A stretch of DNA of 63,737 bases from WHSP01 sp040905505 (GCA_040905505.1 JBBDRL010000008.1:1-63737), one strand, 5' to 3'. Positions 33,823 through 42,818 are shown, counted from the stretch's first letter. The notes: generated by a model from the letters alone, not told the origin. Numbers and translations are program-made.

Positions 33823-35295
33823 GTGCCGACGACGACTCCTGAACAGACGCTCGCACTCGTCCGCCTCGCCGCCGAGCTCTCCACGAAGGCGCGCGGGACG
33901 CGACGCCGCTTCATGCGCCGCCTGGTCGAGAACATCCGAGACGCGCTGCGAACCACAGGGGCGGAGTTCCACGTCGAATCGCAATGGAACCGGATCTTCG
34001 TGCAGACCACGGCATCACCCGATCGCCTCGATGTTCTCGCGAGAGTGCCTGGCATCTCCTCCTATTCGGTGGTCCTTGGCCGATGCAGCGCGACTCTGGA
34101 CGAGATCGTCCGCACCGGCGTGGAACATTTCGGCGAACAGGTGAAGGGCCGCACCTACGCGGTTCGGGCACGGCGCGCGGGCACTCACCCGTTCAGTTCC
34201 AGCGACGTGATGTACGCCCTCGGGGCTGCGCTGAACCCGGGGGCGACCGTCGACCTCACCAACCCTGACGTAGAGGTCGAGGTGGAGGTTCGTGACGAGG
34301 ACGTCTACTTCTTCTCGGGCAAGCACCAGGCGCTCGGCGGCCTCCCGCTGGCCGTCGAGGGGCGGGCAGTGTGCCTCCTCTCCGGAGGCTTCGACTCCGC
34401 CGTGGCAGCTTGGATGATGCTCAAGCGCGGCGTCCAGCTCGACTACGTCTTCTGCAACCTGGCCGGCGAGGCCTACGAGCGGTCCGTCGCCCAGGTGGGA
34501 TGGGTCCTGGCCGAGAACTGGAGCTACGGCACGCGACCCAAGCTCCACGTCGTCGACTTCGCCGACGTGCTCGACGACCTCCGCGCCACCACCCAGCCGC
34601 GGTACTGGCAACTCGTGCTCAAACGGCTGATGTATCGCGCCGCCGAACGCGTGGGCCGGGAGCTGAGGGCGCACGGCATCGTCACCGGCGAAGCCATCGG
34701 CCAGGTCTCGTCTCAGACGCTCGCCAACCTGGGCGCCATCGACCGCGCAAGTGAGATCCCCGTCTTCCGCCCGCTCATCGGGTTCGACAAGATGGACATC
34801 GTCGAGCTCTCCAAGCGGATCGGCACCTTCGAGCTTTCCGCCAACGTGCAGGAGTACTGCGCGATCGCGCCCGGCCGACCCGTGACCAGCGCGACCCGCC
34901 GGGAGACCGAGCAGGAAGATGCCAAGCTCGACCCCTCCGTGCTCGCCCGCGCCATCGAGGCGCGTAGGACCCTCGATCTGCGCGACCTCCGCGAGAGCGA
35001 TCTGGCCGTCGCATACCTCTTCACCGACGAGCTTCCCGCCGACGCGGTCGTCGTGGACTTACGCGAGGAGGATGAGTGGGAGGAATGGCACTACCCGGGA
35101 TCCGTCAATCGCCCTAGTTGGCAACTGACCTCGGACCCGCGCGCACTCGGGCGAGACGGAAAGTTCGTGCTCTATTGCGAGCGGGGTGTCCAGGCGGCTC
35201 AGGTGGCCGAAGCGATGCAGAGGGCGGGTGTCGAAGCGTATGCCTTCAAGGGTGGGATCGCCGCAATGAAGCGGCTCGCTGAGAGGAAGGCCTGA
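33823..35295 (+). CDS. thiI: tRNA 4-thiouridine synthase ThiI with rhodanese domain
   Basis: A 490-residue protein from GTG 33823 with SD GGGGAGG ahead. Order: NFLD-THUMP RNA-binding domain (about 60-165), PP-loop ATP pyrophosphatase with SGGFDS at 187-192, and a C-terminal rhodanese domain (about 395-490). The redox pair expected from E. coli is present: C346 (QEYC) and C452 in the rhodanese active loop (YCERGVQ). It forms s4U at position 8 of tRNA and may also feed sulfur to thiamine synthesis. It follows the M16 pair closely. Confidence 0.95.
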   Translation: MPTTTPEQTLALVRLAAELSTKARGTRRRFMRRLVENIRDALRTTGAEFHVESQWNRIFVQTTASPDRLDVLARVPGISSYSVVLGRCSATLDEIVRTGVEHFGEQVKGRTYAVRARRAGTHPFSSSDVMYALGAALNPGATVDLTNPDVEVEVEVRDEDVYFFSGKHQALGGLPLAVEGRAVCLLSGGFDSAVAAWMMLKRGVQLDYVFCNLAGEAYERSVAQVGWVLAENWSYGTRPKLHVVDFADVLDDLRATTQPRYWQLVLKRLMYRAAERVGRELRAHGIVTGEAIGQVSSQTLANLGAIDRASEIPVFRPLIGFDKMDIVELSKRIGTFELSANVQEYCAIAPGRPVTSATRRETEQEDAKLDPSVLARAIEARRTLDLRDLRESDLAVAYLFTDELPADAVVVDLREEDEWEEWHYPGSVNRPSWQLTSDPRALGRDGKFVLYCERGVQAAQVAEAMQRAGVEAYAFKGGIAAMKRLAERKA

Positions 35296-35300
35296 CGAGC

Positions 35301-35418
35301 GGCAGCCGATCAGTCGTCAGCCGTCGATCCGAGCCGAAAGGCCACGCAGACGCACGATGCGTCGGCGACCCGAGGACTGCGGACCGACCACTGACAGCCG
35401 AGGACTGAAGACAGATGA
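35301..35418. repeat. heptamer inverted element filling a convergent gap
   Basis: The left arm 35301-35328 holds GGCAGCC, GATCAGT, CGTCAGC, CGTCGAT. The right arm 35370-35418 has seven in-phase words (CCGAGGA, CTGCGGA, CCGACCA, CTGACAG, CCGAGGA, CTGAAGA, CAGATGA). The element begins 5 bp after the thiI stop and ends 4 bp before the stop codon of the convergent zinc-ribbon gene. Confidence 0.75.
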
Positions 35419-35422
35419 CTCG

Positions 35423-35722
35423 TTACGCCTTCTGGCGCCACGGAGCGTCATCGTCCTGGTCACCGCCGTCGTCGGGAACGACCTCGAGCTTCGGCAGCGA
35501 TCGCTTCACCACCGACGTCCGCGCGACGCCTTCCCATCCGCATCCGATGCACCAGCGAAAGGTCGCATGAGATCGAAAAGGTCGGAGCATGCGCGAACGA
35601 AGCGGAAGTGTTTCCTCCGTGCATCGCGGGCACTGTCGACCCGAGGGCAGGAAGAGGTACAGCAGGACGAACGGCGAGAGCAGCATTGCCGCCCATAGTC
35701 CCGTCACGAGTAACCAGAACAT
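35423..35722 (-). CDS. small membrane protein with zinc ribbon
   Basis: A 99-residue protein. A single N-terminal membrane helix (LLVTGLWAAMLLSPFVLLYLFL) is followed by a likely zinc ribbon with two cysteine pairs, CPRC at about 31-34 and CIGC at about 58-61 (with GWEG following). The tail is acidic. The ATG 35722 has SD AAGGAG six bases ahead. The fold suggests a membrane-tethered zinc-binding protein; no function can be assigned. It is convergent with thiI across the heptamer element. Confidence 0.7.
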   Translation of the reverse strand: MFWLLVTGLWAAMLLSPFVLLYLFLPSGRQCPRCTEETLPLRSRMLRPFRSHATFRWCIGCGWEGVARTSVVKRSLPKLEVVPDDGGDQDDDAPWRQKA

Positions 35723-35732
35723 AATGTCTCCT

Positions 35733-35858
35733 TCATTGGCGCCATCCTTCGAGAAACGATCGGAGTTTCCGCTTGGAATCTTGACGTCGGTCGGAAAAGC
35801 AAGAGAGCAAGAACCAGACCGAGATCAGGCTGTCGCCAGAAGTGCGCAACTGTTCCAT
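35733..35858 (-). CDS. possible 41-residue small ORF upstream of the zinc-ribbon gene
   Basis: An ATG-started frame (MEQLRTSGDSLISVWFLL...) of 41 codons ends with TGA, immediately followed by the SD of the zinc-ribbon gene, so the two could be coupled. It has a short hydrophobic stretch and a basic tail. There is no SD of its own, and the base composition is less GC-rich than in neighbours. The rest of the 195-bp gap to 35918 shows nothing else. Confidence 0.25.
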   Translation of the reverse strand: MEQLRTSGDSLISVWFLLSCFSDRRQDSKRKLRSFLEGWRQ

Positions 35859-35917
35859 AACACACCCTTCTGCAATCACTTACGGGGACGCACTCTGCGG
35901 CCGGCACGGGTCCGAGG

Positions 35918-36928
35918 GTGACCACGTATCGTATCGACGCGACTCATCCCGACCCCGACTTGATCGCCGCGGCGGCCGCCGTGATCCGGGGCGGCGGCCT
36001 GGTCGCCTTCCCGACGGAGACAGTCTACGGGCTGGGCGCCAACGCGCTGGACGCGGAGGCCGTCGGGAGGATTTTCGCGGCCAAGGGCCGGCCGGATTAC
36101 AACCCGCTCATCGCCCACTGTGCGGACACCGACGCCGCCCGATCATATTCGCGAATCTGGCCGGCTGCCGCGGAGCGGCTCGCGGGGGCATTCTGGCCCG
36201 GCCCGCTCACTCTCGTGGTGCCGAAACGCGAGATCGTCCCCGACATCGTCACCGCCGGGCTGCGGACGGTGGCGTTGCGCGTTCCGGGCCATCGCGTCGC
36301 GCGGGCGCTGCTGGACGCCGCGGGGGTACCGATCGCGGCGCCGAGCGCCAACCGATCGACTGAGCTTTCGCCGACCCTGGCAGCGCACGTGCTGAAAGGG
36401 CTCGCCGGTCGGGTGGATATGGTGCTCGACGCCGGCGAGTCCGCGTTGGGAATCGAATCCACCGTCGTGGACCTCTCTCGCGACACTCCGACCCTGCTCC
36501 GCCCTGGCACGCTGGACATCGAGGAGATCGAGAATGCGCTGGGCCAGCAGCTAGCCAGCCCCGGCGGCTACGAAGGCCCGACATCGCGCCCATCGCCGGG
36601 AATGCTGGCCCGTCACTACGCGCCGCGGGCGGAGCTCATCATCGTTCCGGCCGGTGCGGGCGGCCGCCTTTCGGAGTGCGGCGGGGCCGCGGCTCGGGAG
36701 GGCCGGACGGTGGGCGCCCTCCTCCTGAGCATTCCCGGCGAAGGCGCGGCAGTCGATCATGTCGTCAGGATGCCGGATGAGCCCTCCGGGTACGCACGTG
36801 CACTCTACGCGACCCTTCATCGGCTCGACGATCTCGGCTGTGATCTGATTCTCGTCGAGGCCGTCCCGGTGGGGCCACGTTGGGCCGGCGTACGGGATCG
36901 CATCAGCCGGGCGACGCAGGCGGGTTGA
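35918..36928 (+). CDS. L-threonylcarbamoyladenylate synthase (Sua5/YwlC type)
   Basis: Makes the TC-AMP intermediate for t6A37 of tRNAs. The protein has 336 aa from GTG 35918. The YrdC domain (1-200) shows GGLVAFPTETVYGLGANA, KGRPDYNPLI and PSANRSTELSP. The extra C-terminal Sua5 domain (about 240-336) marks it as the long Sua5/YwlC form, linked by the Pro/Gly segment SRPSPGMLARHYAPRAEL. The upstream gap of 195 bp is shared with a divergent small gene. It is followed after 94 bp by an exported hydrolase. Confidence 0.93.
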   Translation: MTTYRIDATHPDPDLIAAAAAVIRGGGLVAFPTETVYGLGANALDAEAVGRIFAAKGRPDYNPLIAHCADTDAARSYSRIWPAAAERLAGAFWPGPLTLVVPKREIVPDIVTAGLRTVALRVPGHRVARALLDAAGVPIAAPSANRSTELSPTLAAHVLKGLAGRVDMVLDAGESALGIESTVVDLSRDTPTLLRPGTLDIEEIENALGQQLASPGGYEGPTSRPSPGMLARHYAPRAELIIVPAGAGGRLSECGGAAAREGRTVGALLLSIPGEGAAVDHVVRMPDEPSGYARALYATLHRLDDLGCDLILVEAVPVGPRWAGVRDRISRATQAG

Positions 36929-37022
36929 ACGCCCGACTTTACTGATGGCGGACCCTGCCCGCTCATGCAAGCTACTTCTTCGCGGGACAGCTCGGAACTC
37001 TCTTCCACTTCCAGAGGACTCT

Positions 37023-38750
37023 ATGCGCATTAGATCACGGATGGCCTGTCTCGTTGCGCTCTGCCTCTTCATCACGTCCGGGCTGCTCGGATCGAGTCCA
37101 GCAGCGGCCCAGGGCATCATGGCCCAGGGCGTAATGGGTGAGGGAACCGAGGGTCGCGACTGGATCGACGGACCCGCACCCGATCCCATCGAGCCGGGCA
37201 ACTACGATATCGAGATCAGAGAGCATGTGAAGATCCCGATGCGGGATGGCGTCTTACTGGACGCGGTCCTCTACATCCCCGATCTGCCCACCGCGGGGGC
37301 CTGCATCGCCGTGGCCGACGGCTACGGCTGGAGCTTCGATGACCGCGACCGCCGATTCGCCGAGGAGCGCGGCTACGCGGTCGCGAACGTCAGCTACCGC
37401 GGCATCGACGAGTCCGAAGGCGAGGCCGGCCTGTACGATCACTTCGGACCGGACGGCTACGACATGGTCGAGTGGATGGCTGCCCAGCCCTGGTGCGACG
37501 GCAACGTCGGCATGTTCGGCTCATCGCTTCCCGGCATCCCGCTCTGGCTGATCGCCAAGGAGCAGCCGCCGAGCCTCAAAGCCATCGCCCCCGACGTCGC
37601 GTGCGCCGACTGTTACGACTACCTCTGGTATCCCGGAGGAATGCTGCCCGGGCCGGGCCGCGAGTCGCGCGCCCGACACGAATATGTCGCCGCGATCCAG
37701 CACCGCGATTACGACGACTGGTGGCGCGCCCAGACCGTCGCTCCCGAGGGCCTCGCCCAGATCGCAGCCAGCGGGCTCCCGGTCCTGGTCAGTGGCGGGT
37801 GGGAAGACTACATCACGCCCGGAAACATTCAGGCTTTCACCGAATTCACGGCCGCCGGCGGCGACGCCCGCCTCCTCATTGCCCCCGGAGCCCACTCCTC
37901 CGCCAGGACCAGCGTGATCGGAGCCTTCCACCATGCTCGTCACATGGACCTCTTCTTCGACCACTTTCTGCGAGGCGAGGAAAACGCGTGGTCGGACGGC
38001 ACGTACCGGGGCGACGCGGTCATCTGGATCAACGGACCCGACCGGTATCGCTATGAGCAGACCTGGCCGATCCCCGATGCACGCGCTGCAAGACTCCACC
38101 TGAGGGCCGCCAGCAGCGGCTCGATCGAGAGTCTCAACGATGGATCGCTCATCGCCGCCCCGCCCGCTCCGGACGAGGCGAGCGTCAGCTACGACCATTT
38201 TCCCCAGACTGGCCCCTTCCTCCCCGCGATGCGGGAGTCCAGCGGCGGGCTTCCCGAGCTGAACGTGGCGCCGTACGAGGCGGCAACCCTGACCTGGACC
38301 ACCGGCGCGCTCGAGGTCCCAACCGAGGTCACCGGAAAGATCGTCTTCGACTTCTGGGCCTCCGCCACCGCTGAGGACACCGACTTCGTCCTCATGGTCA
38401 GCGATGTCGCGCCCGATGGGACCGCGACCTACGTCACCTCCGGATTCCTGAACGCCGCACGCCACCCCGATCGGTCCAACCCGCGGCAGCTCCGCGCCGG
38501 GGAGGTCCGCGCATACACTCTCGAGGCACAGCCCACCGCCTACGTATTCCAGGAGGGGCACCGGATTCGCTTCTCGCTGGCGGGCGGAGCGGAAGGAACG
38601 CCCGACCAGGGAACTCCCCAGGGACCCGGGAAGAGCCCGAACTTCGCGAACGTCACCATCTACCAGGACGCGCAGCATCCGTCCGCCATCACCATTCCGA
38701 TCGTCGGAACAGCGCGCCTGCCCACGGAGGGCGGCACCGAGTATCGGTAG
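37023..38750 (+). CDS. exported CocE/NonD (S15-type) hydrolase
   Basis: A 575-residue protein from ATG 37023, with AGAGGA just upstream. A signal peptide ends at about residue 30 (LLGSSPAAAQG). The alpha/beta hydrolase domain has the nucleophile in GMFGSSLPG, the acid in GWEDYITPG and the His in APGAHSS. A C-terminal jelly-roll domain (PepX-C; from about residue 340 on) is typical of cocaine esterase and X-Pro dipeptidyl-peptidases. The nucleophile motif is S-x-P instead of the usual S-Y-x, a mild departure. It probably acts on esters or amides in the periplasm; the substrate is unknown. Confidence 0.85.
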   Translation: MRIRSRMACLVALCLFITSGLLGSSPAAAQGIMAQGVMGEGTEGRDWIDGPAPDPIEPGNYDIEIREHVKIPMRDGVLLDAVLYIPDLPTAGACIAVADGYGWSFDDRDRRFAEERGYAVANVSYRGIDESEGEAGLYDHFGPDGYDMVEWMAAQPWCDGNVGMFGSSLPGIPLWLIAKEQPPSLKAIAPDVACADCYDYLWYPGGMLPGPGRESRARHEYVAAIQHRDYDDWWRAQTVAPEGLAQIAASGLPVLVSGGWEDYITPGNIQAFTEFTAAGGDARLLIAPGAHSSARTSVIGAFHHARHMDLFFDHFLRGEENAWSDGTYRGDAVIWINGPDRYRYEQTWPIPDARAARLHLRAASSGSIESLNDGSLIAAPPAPDEASVSYDHFPQTGPFLPAMRESSGGLPELNVAPYEAATLTWTTGALEVPTEVTGKIVFDFWASATAEDTDFVLMVSDVAPDGTATYVTSGFLNAARHPDRSNPRQLRAGEVRAYTLEAQPTAYVFQEGHRIRFSLAGGAEGTPDQGTPQGPGKSPNFANVTIYQDAQHPSAITIPIVGTARLPTEGGTEYR

Positions 38751-38924
38751 CGGACGGGCAAATGGGACTGGCGACGCGCCGTCCGAGATCACGGCGCCGG
38801 CGCCTGTCCCTGCTCTCCGGCCGGCGTGTCGGAATCCCTCGGACCGCGGGCGCCCCAGGTGTTTCCTTCTCGCGGACGACGGCGTACCTTGGGGCGGCGA
38901 AAATCATCCGACCGGAAGGACTGA

Positions 38925-40277
38925 ATGACCACACGTACCGCACTGCTCGAGAGCCTCGTCTCTCGGTTTCCCCATATTCCCCGCGAGGCCGTTCTCAAGG
39001 AGGACCTGCTCCGGACCGGCATCGACTTCGACGACTCCGCGCTGACGCAGAACGAGGCGGGTGAGGTCAAGCCGAAATCCTACTTCATCTTCTCGTTCGA
39101 TCACCGTCCGCTGAAGGAGCTGGGCGAGGCCGCGCTGCGCCGGCCGCCGGAGGAAGTCGCCCTCACGGGGGGGCCTTTCGACCTTCGGCGAACCATCGTC
39201 TCGGTGCGCGTGAACCCCGACTCACCCTATCGGATCGTGGGTGGCGAGGACGGTGCTCTGGTGCTGCAGCTCGACGGTGAGACGTTCGCCGACGTCGGGC
39301 TGCCGCCAATGCCGGAGTATTATCGGCACCGGCTCGCGAACGGAAAGTCCGTCATGGAGATCGCGCCCACGATTCAGTGGGGCTACCTCATCTATCTGAC
39401 GGTGCTCAGGCTCTGCCAGTACTTCGGCGCGAAGGAGGAGTGCCAGTTCTGTGACATCAACCACAACTGGCGTCAGCACAAGCAGGCGGGACGGCCGTAT
39501 ACGGGAGTCAAGCCGGTGGAAGAGGTCATCGAGGCGCTTCGCATCATCGACGAGCACGATACCGCAGGTGCGTCACACGCCTACACGCTCACGGGCGGCA
39601 GCGTCACGTCCACGGTCGACGGGCTCGCGGAGGCGGACTTCTACGGCCGCTACTCGCGGGCGATCGAGGAGGAATTTCCCGGCCGCTGGATCGGTAAGGT
39701 GGTGGCGCAGGCACTGCCGAAGGAGGAGGCGCGGCGCTTCAAGGAGCACGGCATCCAGATCTATCACCCCAATTACGAGGTCTGGGACGAGGCGATCTTC
39801 AAGCGCGTCTCGCCCGGCAAGGAGCGGTACGTGGGCCGCGACGAGTGGCACCGGCGAATCCTGGACGCCCGCGACATCTTCGGCCCCCGCAACGTCATTC
39901 CCAACTTCGTCGCAGGCGTGGAGATGGCCGAACCGTACGGCTTCGCCGACGTCGACGACGCGATCCGCTCGACGGCCGAAGGCCTCGACTTCTTCATGTC
40001 GCGAGGCGTGACGCCGCGCTTCACCACCTGGTGCCCAGAACCGAGCACTCCGCTCGGCAAAGCCAATCCGGAGGGCGCGCCGCTCGAGTACCACGTGCGT
40101 CTCCTCGAGGTCTACCGCGAGACGCTCGAGAAGTACGGGCACCTCCCCCCGCCCGGCTACGGGCCCCCCGGCCCCGGCAACGCGGTGTTCTCGGTGAGCT
40201 CCTTCATGGATGTGTTGGGGGGGAGCTATCAGCTATCAGCCGGCAGCTATCGGACGGACGGGGCGGGAGCGGTGTAG
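38925..40277 (+). CDS. radical SAM protein with CX8CX2C cluster motif
   Basis: A 450-residue protein, with SD GGAAGGA ahead of ATG 38925. A cysteine triad C164, C173, C176 (in LRLCQYFGAKEECQFCDIN) has the spacing CX8CX2C instead of the canonical CX3CX2C. The barrel continues with EVIEALRIIDEHD, a glycine-rich LTGGSVTST and the IQIYHPNYEVWD strand. The last cysteine is followed by the aromatic-x-C that typifies radical SAM enzymes. The reaction and substrate are unknown. The last ~14 residues are read from a heptamer repeat, so the original C-terminus probably ended near VSSFMDVL. Confidence 0.8.
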   Translation: MTTRTALLESLVSRFPHIPREAVLKEDLLRTGIDFDDSALTQNEAGEVKPKSYFIFSFDHRPLKELGEAALRRPPEEVALTGGPFDLRRTIVSVRVNPDSPYRIVGGEDGALVLQLDGETFADVGLPPMPEYYRHRLANGKSVMEIAPTIQWGYLIYLTVLRLCQYFGAKEECQFCDINHNWRQHKQAGRPYTGVKPVEEVIEALRIIDEHDTAGASHAYTLTGGSVTSTVDGLAEADFYGRYSRAIEEEFPGRWIGKVVAQALPKEEARRFKEHGIQIYHPNYEVWDEAIFKRVSPGKERYVGRDEWHRRILDARDIFGPRNVIPNFVAGVEMAEPYGFADVDDAIRSTAEGLDFFMSRGVTPRFTTWCPEPSTPLGKANPEGAPLEYHVRLLEVYRETLEKYGHLPPPGYGPPGPGNAVFSVSSFMDVLGGSYQLSAGSYRTDGAGAV

Positions 40278-40350
40278 CGGGGGAGTTGTCATCCCTCGCT
40301 CCGCTCGGGATGACAGGATGACAATGCCCTCGGCCATACCGATAGCGGAT
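40223..40350. repeat. heptamer element overlapping a coding 3' end
   Basis: GAGCTAT, CAGCTAT, CAGCCGG, CAGCTAT, CGGACGG in phase at 40223-40257, inside the radical SAM gene. A weak inverted arm (CCGATAGCGGA) lies at about 40339-40350. Between them is a GTCATCCC...GGGATGAC hairpin (about 40288-40315). Confidence 0.7.
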
Positions 40351-40356
40351 TCCTGT

Positions 40357-41223
40357 TCACCCACCATCCTCCGGATACTCGTAGAAGCCCCTCCCGCTCT
40401 TGCGGCCGAGGCGCCCCAGCGAAACCATGCGTTTGAGCAGCGGTGGGGCCGCGTAACGCCTCTCCCGATACTCCTCGTACATGATGTCGCCGATGCGCGC
40501 GAGCGTGTCGTTCCCCACGAAATCACAGAGGGCGAGTGGACCCATCGGGTGCCCGGCGCCGAGCTGCATCCCCTTGTCGATGTCTTCGGCGCTCGCGACG
40601 CCCTGCTCGAGCATTCGGATCGCATCCATCATGTACGGCACCAGAAGCCGATTGACGACGAACCCGGAAGCGTCCCTACAGGCGATCGGCTCCTTTCCCA
40701 GCCGCCGCACGAAGTCCGTGGCGGACTCGAGCACGGAGTGGTTCGTTTCGATCGTCCCGACGACCTCCACGAGCTGCATCACCGGCACGGGGTTGAAGAA
40801 GTGGAGCCCGATCAGCCTCCCCCGGCCCCCCGTCGTGGCCGCCATCTCGGTAATCGTCAGTGAAGAGGTGTTCGACGCGAAGATCGCCTCCGGCGAGCAG
40901 ATCGCTTCCAGCTCGCGCCAGAGCGCGTTCTTGACTTCCAGATCCTCCACGACGGCTTCGATCACCATATCGCACTCGGCCAGGTCCGCTAGCTCCGTCG
41001 TGCCGTCGATGCGGGCGAGCGCCGCCTCCCGTTCAGCGGCGTTGATCTTCTCCTTGTCCTCCAGCCTCTCCAGCCGCTTCGAGATCGACCTGAGACCGCC
41101 CTCCAGGCGGTCAGGGGAGACTTCCCGCACCATGGTCCGGAACCCGGCCTGAGCGCATACCTGCGCGATCCCGCTCCCCATCAGCCCGCATCCGACCACT
41201 CCCACCCGCTCGATCTTTGCCAT
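40357..41223 (-). CDS. 3-hydroxyacyl-CoA (3-hydroxybutyryl-CoA) dehydrogenase
   Basis: A 288-residue stand-alone 3HCDH: the N-terminal NAD-binding loop is VGCGLMGSGIAQVCAQAGF, and the catalytic His-Glu pair lies in GLHFFNPVPVMQLVEVV and the following helix. The C-terminal dimerisation domain has DASGFVVNRLLVPYMMDAI. This length fits the PaaH/HbdA-type enzymes that act on 3-hydroxybutyryl-CoA in butyrate/PHB or phenylacetate chemistry. The acetyl-CoA acetyltransferase encoded at 42815 would supply acetoacetyl-CoA. It follows no close neighbour on its strand. Confidence 0.92.
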   Translation of the reverse strand: MAKIERVGVVGCGLMGSGIAQVCAQAGFRTMVREVSPDRLEGGLRSISKRLERLEDKEKINAAEREAALARIDGTTELADLAECDMVIEAVVEDLEVKNALWRELEAICSPEAIFASNTSSLTITEMAATTGGRGRLIGLHFFNPVPVMQLVEVVGTIETNHSVLESATDFVRRLGKEPIACRDASGFVVNRLLVPYMMDAIRMLEQGVASAEDIDKGMQLGAGHPMGPLALCDFVGNDTLARIGDIMYEEYRERRYAAPPLLKRMVSLGRLGRKSGRGFYEYPEDGG

Positions 41224-41332
41224 TACGCATCACCAGATTGAGGTCCGACACCCTGCCGTCGCCTTCGCGCAGGCCACTGCGGCTAAGCCTCCCGGGCAGG
41301 TCGTCGCGGCCGCGCTTCGCTTCGCTCCGCAC

Positions 41333-42145
41333 TCAGCGTCCGGGAGATGACCAGCGCGTCACCGGTGGCGGCAGCTCGCCGTGCTCGAGTCGATCGAGAA
41401 GCGATTCGAACTGCACCTGGACGTTCCGCACGAATCCTTCGTAATAGAAATGTCCGCCGTAGATGGAGGCACCGAGGATCGGGAGCCCGATCACCGCGGC
41501 AGGTGGCGCGATAGCGATGCCGAAGATCGCGCCCATGACGGTCGCGCCCGAGCCCCCTCCCAGGATCGAAACCGCCGCGGTGCCCGCGCGGTGCCCACCC
41601 AGCGACGTGGCGAGCGTCACGTAAGAGTACCCGTCCTCCAGGGGGCTCACGGAGAGCTCCAGATTCGAGACCTTCAACAGGGGCGAGCGGCTGAAGATCT
41701 GACTCGAGACCCGGCCTACGGCGGCGACCACACCAGTCGCACGAGTGAACACCACGCGGTCGGAGAAGCGTCGCAGGACGGCCAGGTACTCCCGCTCGAC
41801 CAGATAGCGTTCGAACCGCCGGGAGACTTCTGCGTGATCGCCCCGGACTGTACGGCCGGCGTGCACGTTCGCGGGACCGAAGAGCTTCACGAATAGCCCG
41901 GATTCCTCCCGGTGCGAGCTGGCGACCTCGGCGAGTGCCTGCTGCAGATGCCGGGTCGAGAGCCCGAGCTCCCGGCCGATCTTCACGGCCTCGGCGTCGG
42001 TCATCTCCTGAGCCCCGGATTCCTCCGCTTCACGCGCCTGCAGCTCCGCCGCGCGGCGGATCACCATCTCGAAGTCGCGCGTGGAGAGGACCCGTTCGGG
42101 CGGTGCGCCGGGGGGCGTTTCCCGGTCGGGAAGGTTGTCGCTCAT
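41333..42145 (-). CDS. hypothetical protein with hydrophobic Gly-rich hairpin
   Basis: A 270-residue protein from ATG 42145; the frame upstream overlaps the redoxin gene. The N-terminal part (about 18-75: LSTRDFEMVIRRAAELQARE, TDAEAVKIGRELGLS) looks like a helical domain common in Gemmatimonadota-type hypotheticals. A cysteine-free beta-rich middle and a Gly/Ala-rich hydrophobic stretch (about 205-245: GGGSGATVMGAIFGIAIAPP) follow and may form one or two membrane helices. I do not recognise the function. It is the downstream partner of the redoxin, about 80 bp apart, same strand. Confidence 0.6.
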   Translation of the reverse strand: MSDNLPDRETPPGAPPERVLSTRDFEMVIRRAAELQAREAEESGAQEMTDAEAVKIGRELGLSTRHLQQALAEVASSHREESGLFVKLFGPANVHAGRTVRGDHAEVSRRFERYLVEREYLAVLRRFSDRVVFTRATGVVAAVGRVSSQIFSRSPLLKVSNLELSVSPLEDGYSYVTLATSLGGHRAGTAAVSILGGGSGATVMGAIFGIAIAPPAAVIGLPILGASIYGGHFYYEGFVRNVQVQFESLLDRLEHGELPPPVTRWSSPGR

Positions 42146-42224
42146 TGACGGCGCCGGGGTGAGAGGAGGGATGCGGTCGCGGCCCGTGGCCGGCGACGGA
42201 ACTGATCGGGTCGGGCGTTGCAAA

Positions 42225-42818
42225 TCATTCGGAAGCAAGCACCTCGAGCACGGCTACGAGGTCGGCGTCCGTGGCCCGGTCGGCTGCATTCCGGCCGATG
42301 TACCGGTACAGCACGATACCCGTGGAGTCGATGATGTAGCTTGCGGGCTGGGGCACGCCGCGCCCGTCGTCCAGCGCGTCCCACTGGCGGAAGGTCGCAG
42401 AGTCGACGGAAGCGATGGGAAACGCGAGCGCCGCGGAATCGGCGAGCCGACTGCTCACCTCGGGGGGGTCGAGCGTGACCGCAACGACCCGCGCATCGGC
42501 GCGGTCGTAAGCAGCGAGGTTCTCCTGAAGCTGCTCCATCTGCACACGGCACAACCCGCAATCGGCGCTGCGATAGAAGACGAGCACCGTGCGCGCGGCC
42601 CCCGCCGGCTCGAGGCGAAACTCCTCCTGGCTCGACAGCATGCCCTGAAGTGGCGGCGCACGATTGCCGACGCCCGTCCCCACCGGCACCTCCACGGCGG
42701 CCGGCTCCGACCCCGATCCACAGGCGGCTGCAAGGAGGCCGAGGAGCAGAAGAAGGCCGTCCGGCCCTCGCACGCGCCTCGCGGGGCGCGGCGGCGTCGC
42801 GGCCAGCGTCGTCCTCAC
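42225..42818 (-). CDS. lipoprotein redoxin (thioredoxin-fold, AhpC/TSA-like)
   Basis: GTG 42818, lying within ATGTGA at the thiolase end with GGAGGC ahead, gives 197 aa. The signal ends LLGLLAAACGS, a lipobox with Cys at about 31. The thioredoxin-fold core has a CGLC pair in YRSADCGLCRVQMEQL, then AVTLDPPEVSSRLAD and the cis-Pro-like VPQPASYIID. It is likely a membrane-anchored thiol-disulfide or peroxide-handling protein. The in-frame extension to 43208 is antisense reading of the thiolase. Translational overlap with the thiolase is an odd partnership. Confidence 0.8.
   Translation of the reverse strand: MRTTLAATPPRPARRVRGPDGLLLLLGLLAAACGSGSEPAAVEVPVGTGVGNRAPPLQGMLSSQEEFRLEPAGAARTVLVFYRSADCGLCRVQMEQLQENLAAYDRADARVVAVTLDPPEVSSRLADSAALAFPIASVDSATFRQWDALDDGRGVPQPASYIIDSTGIVLYRYIGRNAADRATDADLVAVLEVLASE

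Noticed and set aside
35704..35925. Minus-strand frame of 73 codons overlapping the zinc-ribbon start
   Set aside because: Overlaps a better gene, no SD, and its sequence is not protein-like (no consistent hydrophobic or helical pattern).
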